A DNA stretch of 64,000 nucleotides from Prinsepia uniflora (lineage: Eukaryota; Streptophyta; Magnoliopsida; Rosales; Rosaceae), in the NCBI GenBank assembly GCA_032719365.1, contig CM064863.1, forward strand, positions 69,217,583-69,281,582. The letters are read 5' to 3'. This document shows positions 24,234 to 35,473 of the stretch, in pieces (position 1 is the stretch's first letter; every line of letters starts with the position of its first letter). Both the position numbers and the translations under genes were made by a program. Below the pieces are notes generated by a model that ran no database searches, was not told the DNA's origin, and was given only the letters and a program-made list of their open reading frames with translations.

Positions 24234-24668
24234 CTTGGGAATTTCACTAACTATAATAGCAATATAGAAATTTAGTGCAGGAGACAGAGACTTGGTTTCT
24301 ATTGAAGTTCAATCTACAAAATTACAATTGAGCATTAAGACTTTAACCATTGAATCAGAGTGGGAAACAAACACTACCACCATCATCTACTGAATATTCA
24401 ATAGAGACATCTGCAACTAGTGGCATTGTGACCAATCTCACCAAACCCAAAATGTATTAACAAAAAACTGCACATTGCAAAGCATCAACTACTCTATACC
24501 TCCTTAATCCCAAGCACATTGTTTTTCCCTTGGTCGTGTCTGTACATAGCGCTTCCATCATCATCATTGAATATTCAAACCTAGAAGTCTATGACCTGAA
24601 ACACAAACCAAATTTCCAATTAGAATTTCATTTCCAATGAAGGCAGTTTGGTTAATTTTTTTAAGAAA
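22828..24668. other. Intergenic, AT-rich, no gene recognised
   Basis: No supported ORF. At 22859 TGTTACAACCCG followed by short stretches reminiscent of the LTR 5' module suggests a very old LTR fragment, but no end or TSD could be found. A (TA)n run lies at about 24208-24232. Confidence 0.4.
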
Positions 24669-25558
24669 TTATTTAGGGCAAGAGATATACCATGTGTTGA
24701 CCAAATTGTCCGCTATTGTGCCTGAATGCATTTCCAGTCTCAGTATCCACCATTCCACCCCTTCTTTCACAGCTACGAATCCATTATTTGACAGAAGATC
24801 ACCGAAGAATCCCAGACTGATTTCTTCTTCGACTTTTGGATCACCTTTTTTGCGTAGGTATATGGCCGAAATAACCCCGGTCCCACAAAGTTTTCAGAGC
24901 TTCTTCCTCATGCATGTCAGTGCTCTCTTCCTTCCAAGAGAGTGCTGAGGAAAGCACATTCTCTTCCGGGATGTTGTGGAGGTTTTGGCAGAGAAAGTGC
25001 GCTGCAATCTGACTACAGCAAATTGAAAATATAACTCCTCGATATAATCTTGCTTTTCTTGGCGCTCTCTTTCATATTGGATTTCCGATGTCTCTGAGCA
25101 TTGTCTTGCTGTGCCTTATCCAGTTCTGGAGAGAAGTAGAAGATGACTGATCTTTGGCGTGGGTGAGGGTTGGGGTGATGACTGATGACTCAGCATCTTC
25201 TGGTACAAATCTTCCAGTAGAACGTCTAAACTCACGGAAGCGGTCGAGTTCGAATTCACGGTAGAACGGAGAGCAATCTTTGCGAGGCGGCGAGCGGCGA
25301 GGATCTGACGCACAAGAAGTGGCTTCCCCGCAGCGTCCCCTTCGTCAAGATTTATAGGCAGGCGGACATTCTTGACGGCTTGTCGGCGGAACTGCGTAGC
25401 GATGCGCAACCCGCGGTCTCGCTCAAGCGACGGCGGAGCCGCTCGTACCAGTGCTTCACGCGTGGCCGCGCGGGATACCACAAATCCTACCGACTGCCGT
25501 AGGATTGAGTCGCGGCGTTCGTCGGCGCTTGGGCTTGGTCCTCGGGCACTGTGTTCAT
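24669..25558 (-). pseudogene. Unrecognised gene remnant
   Basis: Minus-strand DNA with coding character spread over at least three frames. An ATG at 25558 opens a frame (MNTVPEDQAQAPTN) that stops after 23 codons. A one-base shift continues as GFVVSRAATREALVRAAPP, then NLDEGDAAGKPLLVRQILAARR, to about 25116. Further stretches read YERERQEKQDYIEELYFQ (near 25040) and NIPEENVLSSALSWKEES, then EEEALKTLWDRGYFGHIP (near 24900). After a shift at an A6 run, GDPKVEEEISLGFFGDLLS continues to a TAA at 24669. No known domain was recognised. Either a multi-exon gene with unplaced introns or a decayed copy would explain this. The local GC content is much higher than in the flanks around 25200-25550. Confidence 0.4.
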
Positions 25559-27280
25559 TTTGAATGGGAAGAATTAAATTCTGTCGAATCTGAATTTATA
25601 ATAATAGATATTTCCTTATATCTATTATTATAAATTCAGGAAGTATCCCTACAATTATAAATTAAATAAATATAATTGAAGATTTAAAAAGTAATAAATT
25701 GATCCTACTCATTTGAGATAAAAGTTGAATAAAAAGGAAAAAAAAAATTAGAGATAAAGAAAAATATCCATCAAATAAATAAAAGAAAAAGTTGGATAAA
25801 AAAGGAAAAAAGAAATATTCACCCAAATTTGATATGTCATGAAAGAAAGATTTTTTTTTTCTTTGTGTTTTATCTTTGTTTGCATTTCTCTTTGTATATA
25901 TTGGAACTACATAACTTGCAAAATCCCTAATCTTTTATATTCCACATGAAACATCATTACTATCTTTTATAAAAATTTAGTCTAGAACTCATTTATCAAA
26001 TTTTAATACTTTTGAGAGAGCACGTAAGAAACACTCTAATATTTTAAAGGAAAATTCCAAGAGAATTGACTAAAGCATTGTTATCCGATGCAGAATTATC
26101 TATCGTATCATCTCTCTCCAAGTCTCCATGATGTTTTTATTTTATAAGAAGTTTGGTCAATTTCGAACTGAATAGTTTCTTATATAGGTTGTGTGCATAT
26201 ATGGAATTATAATTTTATTATGATACAATTGTAGGTTTCTTAATTTAGAATTTTACTGCAAGAATGTCATTTGGGTTATTGAATTTTTTTTTTTTTAAGA
26301 AAGTTGGCCATTTTAATCGTTGTTTTTAATTTCAATTAACTTCAAACATAGGTGGTACACATTCAAAATTGATGTGGGAGCTTACGGACATTAGTTTGAT
26401 CTGTTAATTTCTAAGTCATTTGATACTTTTTTTTTTTGGGGCAAGTAAAAAGATATTTGAATTCACGCAAATGATTATATTTAAATGAATGCAATCAATG
26501 TCCTTACTCGTTCAAAACAACAAATTAATACAAATATAAAATTAAGTTAGCTTATAGATATTAAATGGATACTTTTTTCTTGCTTAACCATTATATGTTT
26601 TATTCAACATTAATATCCCAAACTTGAGCTTTGGTACAGGCATTGTACAAAGTTCAATTGTATTTCATGTAGTTTCTGAGATTGATTGCATCAACACTTA
26701 GTGATATATGTTAATGATTTTCGATATCATTATGTATTTCCTTTCTTCCCTATGATTTTCAAATTTTTTTTCCAACTCCAAATTTTTTTGAATAAGTAAC
26801 TTTCAAAAACCCATTTGACCTCGACCCAAGTGGGCTTAGTAAGTCCGGCCCATAAGGCCTGATAAAAACCTGGTCCAAACTCAGCCCGATAAATGGTACG
26901 GACTTTCATATTTATGACCAAGTTTGCCTGGCCCCAGCCTAGTAATTTTTAAATTATGAATTAAGCCCAATCCAAGCCAAAAACATTTGACCCAATGATG
27001 AGGGCTAGTTTCGATATGTATTGATACTCATTATATTTAAATATGAAATATTTAAATGAAATATTGTGCTATTTTTTAATTTAAAATATATTTAAATATG
27101 ACTCATTATATTTGAAGTTTAAAATGTTAGAATTTTTTATTGTTTTAAATGAAACATTGATGTGATTACAATCTGAAAGTTCAAATTTTCGAATGATAAT
27201 GTTTTGGAGTTTATATACAAAGTCATAAGCATTCTCTCTCCTTTTATCTTTGGTTAAATTTTTTAAAATCTTAAAATGTT
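25559..27280. other. Intergenic, strongly AT-rich, nothing recognised
   Basis: No supported gene. There is a short inverted repeat at about 25598-25640 (ATAATAGATATTTCC / TATCTATTATTATAAATTCA). Otherwise low-complexity A/T stretches are present. Confidence 0.5.
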
Positions 27281-27400
27281 CTTAGAGTATGTCTACTGCA
27301 CACAAAGTGGCCCGAGCTAGACAGCCTCTATTCTCTTGCCTGGGCAATCCAATTTCTAATGGATTGAGCTAAGCCTAGGAAGGGCTGGGCTAAGGGCAAG
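27281..27400. repeat. Copy 1 of a tandemly repeated flank segment
   Basis: The stretch from about GTCTACTGCACACAAAGTGG to GGGCAAG recurs at 33717-33835 with few changes. With the intervening solo LTR F removed, the two copies lie next to each other, so this was a tandem duplication before F inserted at its CAAGC. Confidence 0.8.
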
Positions 27401-27981
27401 CTGACACGACCCACCCCCAATCCCCCGGGTGTAGGCCTAAGCCATGTTCTCGTCTAACTTACATGCGACATGAAGATTAAACCGACGTCTAACATTCACG
27501 TAACACATAAGCTGGATAAGGGATTCCCAAGCATACCGTCCAAAATTAACTGGACTTCCCAGAGCGTGCAGAATCTACTGTGGATCGCGTGTGTGATATC
27601 TCTGTCTCACTCTACCAACAGCCCGCACCGCAACAACCTGGAGAGTATCGAAAACATAAAAGACTGTGAGTGGACAAAAATAAAGGATAAGTTTAAAAAA
27701 CCCTTTACAAGAAAAGACATTTATACATTCCGTTTAAAAACTAATGCATGCATATAAAACCAGTTCATTTCCGAGATAATCAAAACCATTTATGCAAACC
27801 GAACTCATTTCCTTTTCTCAAATTCTAGGCTTCAGCCCAAAACCATCAAAATCCATAACATCCGGGTCATTGCCCAAAAAATCGGAAAACCATTATTGAA
27901 AACCATCACTATCAAGTTCTCATCGAAATCCAAAACACATTTAAAATCCATTTCAACCAATCGAACATGCTGGATCTATCC

Positions 27982-28172
27982 AAGTCTTAAACTCCCGAGT
28001 CTTTAAACTCAATCCAGGCCTCAATATAATCCGAGTCTTTAAACTCAGTAGGCCTACAGGGGAAATCACAATATCCGAGTCTTTAAACTCCCGAGTCTTT
28101 AAATTCAATCCGGGCCTTTAAACCCAATCCGGGCCCGCCCCCGTCATGTATCATATCCGAGTCTTTAAACCC
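27982..28172 (-). repeat. TTTAAA palindrome array in LTR F
   Basis: Several GAGTCTTTAAACTC and GGG/CCC-type copies, with some decayed units (AAGTCTTAAACTCC, GAGTCTTTAAATTC). This matches the position of the arrays in B, G, H and D. Confidence 0.8.
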
Positions 28173-28690
28173 AATAACCAGATCCAAATAATCCGATCCA
28201 AAACCATTTGAAAACCATTTCCAAATCCATGTCCAAATTCGAATTCGAAATCACCATTTCGAATTCCAAACCGAATCCGAAATCATCATCCCGAATCCAA
28301 ATCCAAAATCATATCCATACTCCATTTCCAAATCAGAATCTGGAACCATCACTCTGTAAGCCGGCATCCGGAATAACCATTCCGAACCCAAATCTGAAAA
28401 TCCACTTTCAAGTTCCAAAACCAAATCCTGAATCGTCATCTTGAAATCCGATTCCAAAACCCGAAATCACGTTCATCAAAACCACTTTTATGAACTAGGC
28501 TTCAAGCCCGAAATCACTTTCCGAAATTCATTATAAATCATTGAAATCAAATCATATTTTCAAATCCCGAAATCAGATCATCAAAACCTTCATCAAACTA
28601 TAGCAGAAAACCATATCTCGTAAAACGTGCAATTTTGTAAATATCTCAAAATACGTGCAAAATCGTAAATCACCAAGATCAAATCATAAG

Positions 28691-28868
28691 TGGCTACCTC
28701 GACCGTTACGCGGCTACGCGGCTACGCGGCTACCTCGATACGCGGCTACCTCGATAAGTGTGCAATTACGCGGCTACCTCGTAAATCGTAAATACATGCA
28801 TCATAAGTTTGAAAGCAAAGTCCACTCACAGACCGTTACGCGGCTACCTCGATACGTGTGCAATTACG
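28691..28868. repeat. CGCGGCTAC-based tandem repeat inside LTR F
   Basis: Repeats of ACGCGGCTAC, partly extended with CTCGATACG, at 28691-28785, with the probable source unit at about 28831-28868 (GACCGTTACGCGGCTACCTC). LTR G has a single, different sequence here, so this is a local expansion in F. Confidence 0.8.
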
Positions 28869-31785
28869 CTTTCCGGGCTAATCCATTATCACCGGCTTTC
28901 CTGAACCAGTCCAAATCCCATAATAAGGTCACTAACTACTTCATAAAGGTTATACTAAAGCCTCGTAATTTTTCCGAATTTTTAACTATTTTTAACCGAG
29001 CCCTAAAACCTTCAGACATCCCGAAACATATCGAGACGATGTCCGATCGACTCAAAACCAGTGCCAAAACGTTCGTTACATCGAATACATTAAAAGTCGT
29101 GTTGGAACGATTCTCAAAAATGGTGCCACACGCACACATGCACCATCCAAAGGGGCTGAGCGTGGGTCTCACGCGCTGCTACAGTGTCGTCTCCTACCTT
29201 GAGACAGACCTAGTCCAGACCGATTCAGACCGGCCAGTTCAAGTGGACCGGCGCTCACGGTTTTCGTCCATTTTTCCATCTTTTCAAAGCCCATTTAATC
29301 CTATACCTTCGTTCAGTCATTTCCTACGCATCTACGTCCTTAAATCATAAAAGGGAAACTGATATCATACCTTCTGTAACTACCCATCCCGGGAGTCGGG
29401 ATTAGCGAAGTGATTAGTGACGGATTAACTGATTTAAGGGGTGTTTAGTTGGTTACTTTTGGACTTTGGACGTAGAATGACGATTTTGCCCCTAGTTTGG
29501 GAAAATTGTTGACTTTTAGTTCGGCCGGTCAATTGGGCGTTAACCGATGACCGTGACGTAGTTCGGGACGTCACGAGTCCGTATACAGGTAGCACGTCTG
29601 ATTTGGACAATCGGGGGGAAAGTTATGACATTCAGAAGGTTAGGGGCGTTATCGTAATTTTGGCTAAATAGAGGAAAATGTTGACTTTTTATCGGACTTT
29701 TGATTTTCACGTAGACCGAGGACTGTTAGATAGGTCTCGACGTCCTGAGTACAACGACAGGCGGCACGCTGTCATCGGACGTCAGACGGATTAGTTATAG
29801 GTCTGAGAAGTTGAAGGGCAAAATGGTAATTTTGGACCTAGGGGCATTTTGGTCTTTTCACCTTGGGCCAATCAGATAAGGCCCAATTGGCTTTGTGGGG
29901 TTGGATATTTTTGTGCTGTCTATAGAGAATGGGACACGTGGGGGAGACCTAGAGGTTTCTAGGAAGGTTAGTATGTGCACGGCTACAAAATGCACGATTT
30001 TGAACCGTGCAATGGTGGAAAAGTGCAGAAACAGGGAGAGGGAAACCGTGAGGATTTTCTGGTCAACTCTGTGTGTGTGAGCTCCTGGTGATAGTGAGTG
30101 GTGAGTGAGTGATCAGTGTGATGAGGGGAAGGTGACAATGAGGAGGAGCGACCGTGGAAGCCGTCGTGGACGGTGGGGAGTTCACATTCTGAAAAAAAAA
30201 AAACAGAGAGACAGTGATGATTGTGAAGGAAGATGGAGGAGAGGATGTGCTGAGGTGACTGGTGGTCACGGTGAGGCCACGGCGGAGCCCACGGCGGCGG
30301 AAGAAGGAACAAACCGTAAGTCCTCTGTTTATTTGTATTATTGATAAAGTTAGATTTAGAGGATAGGGATCAAATTGAGTAACTGGAGAGTGCTCCTAAA
30401 GTTGTTAGAAGGCCTTTGAGCTCGATTGGGAGGCCCGCCGTGGACGGTGACAGGGTAACCCGAGGAATGGCCTTTTGAAATTATAAATGGCACTTTGCGA
30501 TCCAAGGCTTGATGATCGATAGTAAGGATTGGAATTTGTTGTTGGACGTCCCAGAAGACGGTTTAGGTCGAAACCCAAGCTTAAGGTGGTCGGGAAGGTG
30601 GGAACTGGTTTGGAACAGGGATCGTTCATGTACGAGATTGGCAAGGTAATAACTCGACCTTAATCTTACATTTAAATCAATTAGATTAGTTATAGATGTT
30701 GGGACGAACCTAATGGACCATTAAGGAATGAAAACGGACCATAATTGGACAAAAATCGTGCTCGCCGGTTCAAGTAAACCGGTCTGAACCGAACCGGTCT
30801 GGACCCGGTTCGGCAGAGGTTGAAGATGAACTGTGTTGGGCGCGTGGCTCCCACGCGCAGCCCCTTTAGGCGGCGTGTGTGGGCGCGTGGAACGGAGTTC
30901 GAGGAAGGTTCCAACATGACTTTTAAAGTATTTGATGTAACGAACATTTTGGCGCTGGTTTCGAGTCAATCGGACATCGGCTCGATATGTTTCGAGCTGT
31001 CCGAAGGTTTTAAGCCTCGGTTAAAAATAGTTAAAATTACGGAAAAATTACGGGGCTTTAGTAGAAGCTTAATTAAGTAGTTAGTAACATTAGTATGGGA
31101 TTTGGACAGGTTCGAGAAAGCAGAGAAAAGCGGAATGGCCGGGAATGGCGTAAGTGCACGCGTATCTAGGCGACGTCGAAATGGTCTGTGAGTCGACTTT
31201 GCTTTCTAACTCTTGATGCATGCATATATGTTTTTATATGTTTTCTATACGTGATTCTATTATTTGATTTATGATTGTGATGGTTTACGGTTTTTGCACG
31301 TTTTTCGAGAAAATGACAGTATTTCACGTTTTACTAGATTTGACGGCTATTGTGATTTAACCTGGTTTTAATGAATTGATTTCGGGAATTGAAATACGAT
31401 TTGATTTCAAAGAAAGTAAAATGATTTCGGAAAAGTGTTATCGGAAAAGGGTTTTCGGGCTTGAAGCCCAGTTCAAAAAGTGGTTTTGAGAAACGTGATT
31501 TCGGGTTTTGGAATCGGAATTCCAGATGACGATTCGGGATTCGATTCGGGACTTGAAGTGGATTTCGGGTTTGGGTTCGGAATGATTATTTCGGATGCCG
31601 GCTTACGGAATGATGGTTGCGGACTCGGATATGGAAATGAGGTGGATATGATTCTGGATTTGGATTCGGAATGATGGTTCTGGATGTCGGAAGGGCTTCG
31701 GACCAGTGGTTTCGGATTCGGGTTTGGATATGGACTTCGAAATGGTTTCCAAATGGTTTGATTGGATTTGCTGGATCTGGTTATT

Positions 31786-31981
31786 GGGTTTAAAGACCCG
31801 GATATTGTGATTGACGGGGGACGGGCTCGGATTGGGTTTAAAGACCCCGGATTGAGTTTAAAGACTCGGGAGTTTAAAGACTCGGATATATTGATATTTC
31901 CCTCGTAGTCCTGTTGAGTTTAAAGACTCGGATTATTGAGGCATGGTTATTGATTTTAAAGAATGAGGAGTTTAAAGACTC
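31786..31981 (+). repeat. TTTAAA palindrome array in LTR G
   Basis: Two GGGTTTAAAGACCC and four GAGTTTAAAGACTC copies plus one decayed unit (GATTTTAAAGAATG), placed about 570 bp before the LTR end. Confidence 0.85.
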
Positions 31982-32521
31982 AGATAGATCCATCAGGTTC
32001 GATGGATGAGAATGTGGTTTCAATTGTGTTTTGGATTTCACTGAGATGTGATGATAATGGTTTATAATAACGGTTTTCCGATGTTTTGGGCAGTGGCCCG
32101 GATGAAATGGTTTTTGATGGTTTTGGGCGGAGGCCCGGGATTTGAGAAAAGGAAAATGTGTTTGTTTTTAGTACATGGTTTTATGACATGAAATTGATAT
32201 GCATGCATTGGTCTTTTAAAACGGAGGGTATAAATGTATGTGTTTTCTGATAACTGTTTTTGAACTTAAACTTTATTTTTGTCCACTCACAGTCTTTTCC
32301 TGTTTTCGATACCCTCCAGGTTGTGGCGGCACGGACTGTTGATCGAGAGAGACGGAGACATCACACGTACGATCCACAGTAGACTCTGCGCACTCTGGGG
32401 AGTTCGGAAGTTTTTGGACGGTCGAATCGAGAATCCCTTGTCCGACTTACGTGTTACATGAAGGTTGGACGTCAGTTTAGCCTTCGTGTCATGCGTAAGT
32501 AAGACGGGAGCAGGGTTTAGT

Positions 32522-32543
32522 CCCTAATCCTGGGGGATTAGGG
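32522..32543 (+). other. Subterminal hairpin in LTR G
   Basis: CCCTAATCC, loop TGGG, GGATTAGGG: a perfect 9-bp stem ending 13 nt before the LTR terminus. Confidence 0.8.
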
Positions 32544-33716
32544 GTGGGCCCTGACACCTTCCCAATCCTTGTTTACAAATCATCTTTTCCTCTTCTGTCT
32601 TTGTCCACCACAGGCTACTTCCAGCTTCAGTTCGATGCCTAATTGTTTCATTTAAACATCCAAAACCTCACCTAAACAATTAATTTGAACAACAATGATT
32701 AAAACCGAGATTGCCATGTTTGAAGGAAAACGAAACAATTTCACGGGAACCACATTACCGCCCACCATAGGCCTCGAAATCGGGATGGATCAACTTCTGG
32801 TCACCTCTAGATCTTCCCCCTATCACCCAATTTGATGATTAACGTCTACCACACAATCAACCATGTCTGAAACAAAATAGGGAAAAGTACGGTGTCTTAC
32901 CGCCACACGCTGTCGTGGACACCACCGTCGACACGTCCATTCACCAGTCACGGTTCAGGGTTTAAGAGAAATGGGTTCACGATCACACACTCACGAGCCC
33001 TCTGTTTTTCTCTCTGTTTCCCGATTTGATCGATTTCAGCCCAAATTTAAAAATGGCTTAACCGTGTGAGACTTGGCTAGAACCCACTAGAGGGTGGATA
33101 GATGTCCTCATCTCTGTGGTTCTCAGCCAAAATATCCAATCCATCCAGTCCAGGTGTCCTCATCGAAGTGCTCACATAATTCAAGTTTCCAAAAGACCAT
33201 TTTGCCCTTTAATGTCCAAATTGCCATTTTACCCTTCACATAATTAGACTCGTAACAAAACTGTCCGACGTCTGATGAGGGCGTGCCACCTGTCATTGCA
33301 CTCAGGGAATCAAGACCTACCTAATGGTCCTCGAATTACGTGAAAAGTCTATGTCATTTGAAAAGTCAACAAATTGCCCCTTTTAACTAAATTACCAAAT
33401 TACCCTTGAACTTCCGAACATCATAACTTCCTCCTCGAATGTCGGAATCGGACGTGCCACCTGTCTATGAACTCGTGACGTCCCGAACTATGTCACAGTC
33501 ATCGGTCAAAGTCTGGTTGACCGCTTGAACCAAAAGTCAACCGTTCGCTCAATTCCAAGGTCAAAATCGTCATTTTGCGTCGTCCGTCCGAAAGCATCCA
33601 ACTAATCACCGATTAACTTCACTAATCCGTCATTAACCACTAATCTAATCCCAGTTTCCGGGACGAATCGTTACACAAGCCCAAGGGCTAGTTCGACCTC
33701 TCCCTTGACCTGGGAG

Positions 33717-33835
33717 TATATCTACTGCACACAAAGTGGCCCGAGCTAGGCAGCCTCTAGTCTCTTGCTTAGGCAATCCAATTTCTAATGGATTGAGCCA
33801 AGCCTAGGAAGGGCTAGGCTAGGGGTAAGCCCAGG
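33717..33835. repeat. Copy 2 of the tandemly repeated flank segment
   Basis: Matches 27281-27400. Two further related stretches (AGGGGCTAGTTCGACCTC...CCTTGACCTGGG) occur at about 33685-33712 and 33833-33865. Confidence 0.8.
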
Positions 33836-33865
33836 GGCTAGTTCGACCTCACCCTTGACCTGGGC

Positions 33866-34405
33866 TGGGCTCTTGGCCCACAACCAATATCCATGTGCAG
33901 CGAATAGTAGGTTGCCATGCGTCCCTTTTTATTCCAAAGTGTAGTTGTTTGGCATGCTTTGTGTATTTTTTTTATTTATCCAAGTTCATGAAAAAAGATT
34001 TAATATTTTTAAAGGATATTGAGCATCATTTAAAGAATAATGACCATCTAATGAACATTTTTCTATTTTTATTTTTTATTTTTTATAATTTATTTTTATA
34101 AAATTTAATGTTTACTTCTATAAATGCTCAATATTTAATTATCATACATTATTATATTAAATTTGATAAAATAAAGATTCGTCGTTGCCATAATATCTAA
34201 TTTTTTTAAAAATAAAATAAGATTTCTTCATTATTTTATAAGATTTCTACATTATTATTATATTATATAAAAATAAAAAACGTAGATTTCTCCATGAACA
34301 GTGCTATTTGAAGGGCTAAACCTTATCTCCAGCCCCTTACTTTTGCATCTATCACTAGACATGTTAGCTAACAAAAATCTTAAAAAGAAGCGATAATTTA
34401 AAAAA
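33866..34405. other. Intergenic, AT-rich, nothing recognised
   Basis: No supported gene. Long A/T runs lead up to the Mutator-like element. Confidence 0.5.
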
Positions 34406-35030
34406 GGGCAAATTACATTTTACTACTTCGTGATTTACACATTATAACTAATTCATACCTAATTTTTCAAATGTTATAATTTTCACCCTGAACTCTTCAA
34501 ATTATTATACTTTGATCACTCTATTAAAATTTCTATCAAATCTAAAATGGGACCCATAATGTTAAATAATAAAATATTAATTTAAATTTATAAAAAATAT
34601 TTATTTTAAACAATCCAAAAAAAATTAATTTAAGAAAATAAAAATTAAAAAAATTTACAAATGTACAAAAAATTTATAAAAAATTCTAAAAAAAATTATT
34701 TATGTACAAAAGTAATTTGTCTCTCTACATCATCTTTATTTTTTTTTTACCAAGGCCTTATTTCACAAAAAACAAAATTAAAAAAATTTTAAAAATTATT
34801 TAAGAAGAGACAAATTACTTTCATACTTAATTATTATTATTTTTTAAAATTTTGGTATTTTTTTAATTTTTTTTATTTGAAACTAAAATTTTTTAGTTCC
34901 ATTTTAAATTTAACGAAAAAAATTAATAAATGGGTTAAAATGTAACAATTTGAAAAAATCCAATGTGAAAATTGTAAAATTTGAAAATTTATAAGATATA
35001 AATCAGTAGATAATAAAGTGCAATTTGCCC
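34406..35030. mobile_element. Non-autonomous Mutator-like element (MULE) with long TIRs
   Basis: A 625-bp AT-rich element bounded by GGGCAAATTACATTTTA on the left and, inverted, GGGCAAATTGCACTTTA on the right. The similarity of the inverted ends extends inward for roughly 100 bp with small gaps. A perfect 9-bp direct repeat TTTAAAAAA flanks it (34397-34405 and 35031-35039), the TSD length of Mutator-like elements. It has no ORF. The TSD is low-complexity, so the class call rests also on the long TIRs. Confidence 0.7.
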
Positions 35031-35391
35031 TTTAAAAAATTAGGACATAAACAGAAATTTTAAAAGTTGCAGAAAAACCTTAATTGAAGGGAGTGGGTTC
35101 CGATTTAGGAAGATGGCTATATAATTATATTCGATTTAGGATTGAGAAAAAAAAAATGTCATTTTGGCCAATTTACCATTATTTTTCTTTGTTGAGCAAT
35201 ATGAAATGAATCATAGCTGTCTGGAAACAAATGATGCAACAAATCCACTTTGATATGTGATCTGTAACTAATAACCACTTCATTACCTGAGAGATTCAAA
35301 ATTATTCATTCACAGAAAGATAATCAACTTCACCTCCTCCAGAGTTTGGACTTTGGAGCAGCCTCAACCACTCCATGTGCCCATTCTCCCC
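35031..35391. other. Upstream region of the dirigent gene
   Basis: AT-rich, with no ORF. It probably contains the promoter of the gene starting at 35474. Confidence 0.4.
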
Positions 35392-35398
35392 TATATTA
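35392..35398 (+). promoter_or_regulatory. TATA-like box of the dirigent gene
   Basis: TATATTA about 80 bp before the start codon, leaving room for a 5' leader of about 50 nt. Confidence 0.4.
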
Positions 35399-35473
35399 GC
35401 ACCAATTTCTGCTGCAAAACAGTGTACTAAAACTTAAGCATTACATATCCCAAGATACATACCCAAGTTCAAA

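Larger units (their letters stand above)
29375..32556 (+). mobile_element. Solo LTR 'G'
   Basis: A 3182-bp LTR reading TGTAACTACCC...CCCTGACA with a perfect TSD CCTTC (29370-29374 and 32557-32561). It is the same family as F but in the opposite orientation, and it inserted into F. It keeps a perfect 9-bp hairpin near its end (32522-32543) and a TTTAAA array at 31786-31981. No coding region is present. Confidence 0.93.
27402..33675 (-). mobile_element. Solo LTR 'F', split by solo LTR G
   Basis: On the minus strand it reads TGTAACGATTCG (33675) ... GTGTCA (27402), with a perfect 5-bp TSD CAAGC (27397-27401 and 33676-33680). Subtracting G and its duplicated target leaves about 3.09 kb, the length of one LTR of this family. 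No primer site or coding region is present. The two parts are 27402-29374 and 32562-33675. The sequence is diverged from G and its LTR-end hairpin is largely destroyed, so F is old. Confidence 0.88.

Noticed and set aside
22844..24310. Direct repeat TTTCTATTGAAGTT as a target-site duplication
   Set aside because: A single 14-base match in AT-rich DNA of this length is expected by chance, and the DNA between has no element ends.
28655..29350. 231-codon ORF in LTR F
   Set aside because: It covers the expanded CGCGGCTAC repeat and LTR sequence, with no domain; the equivalent part of LTR G is not open in the same frame.
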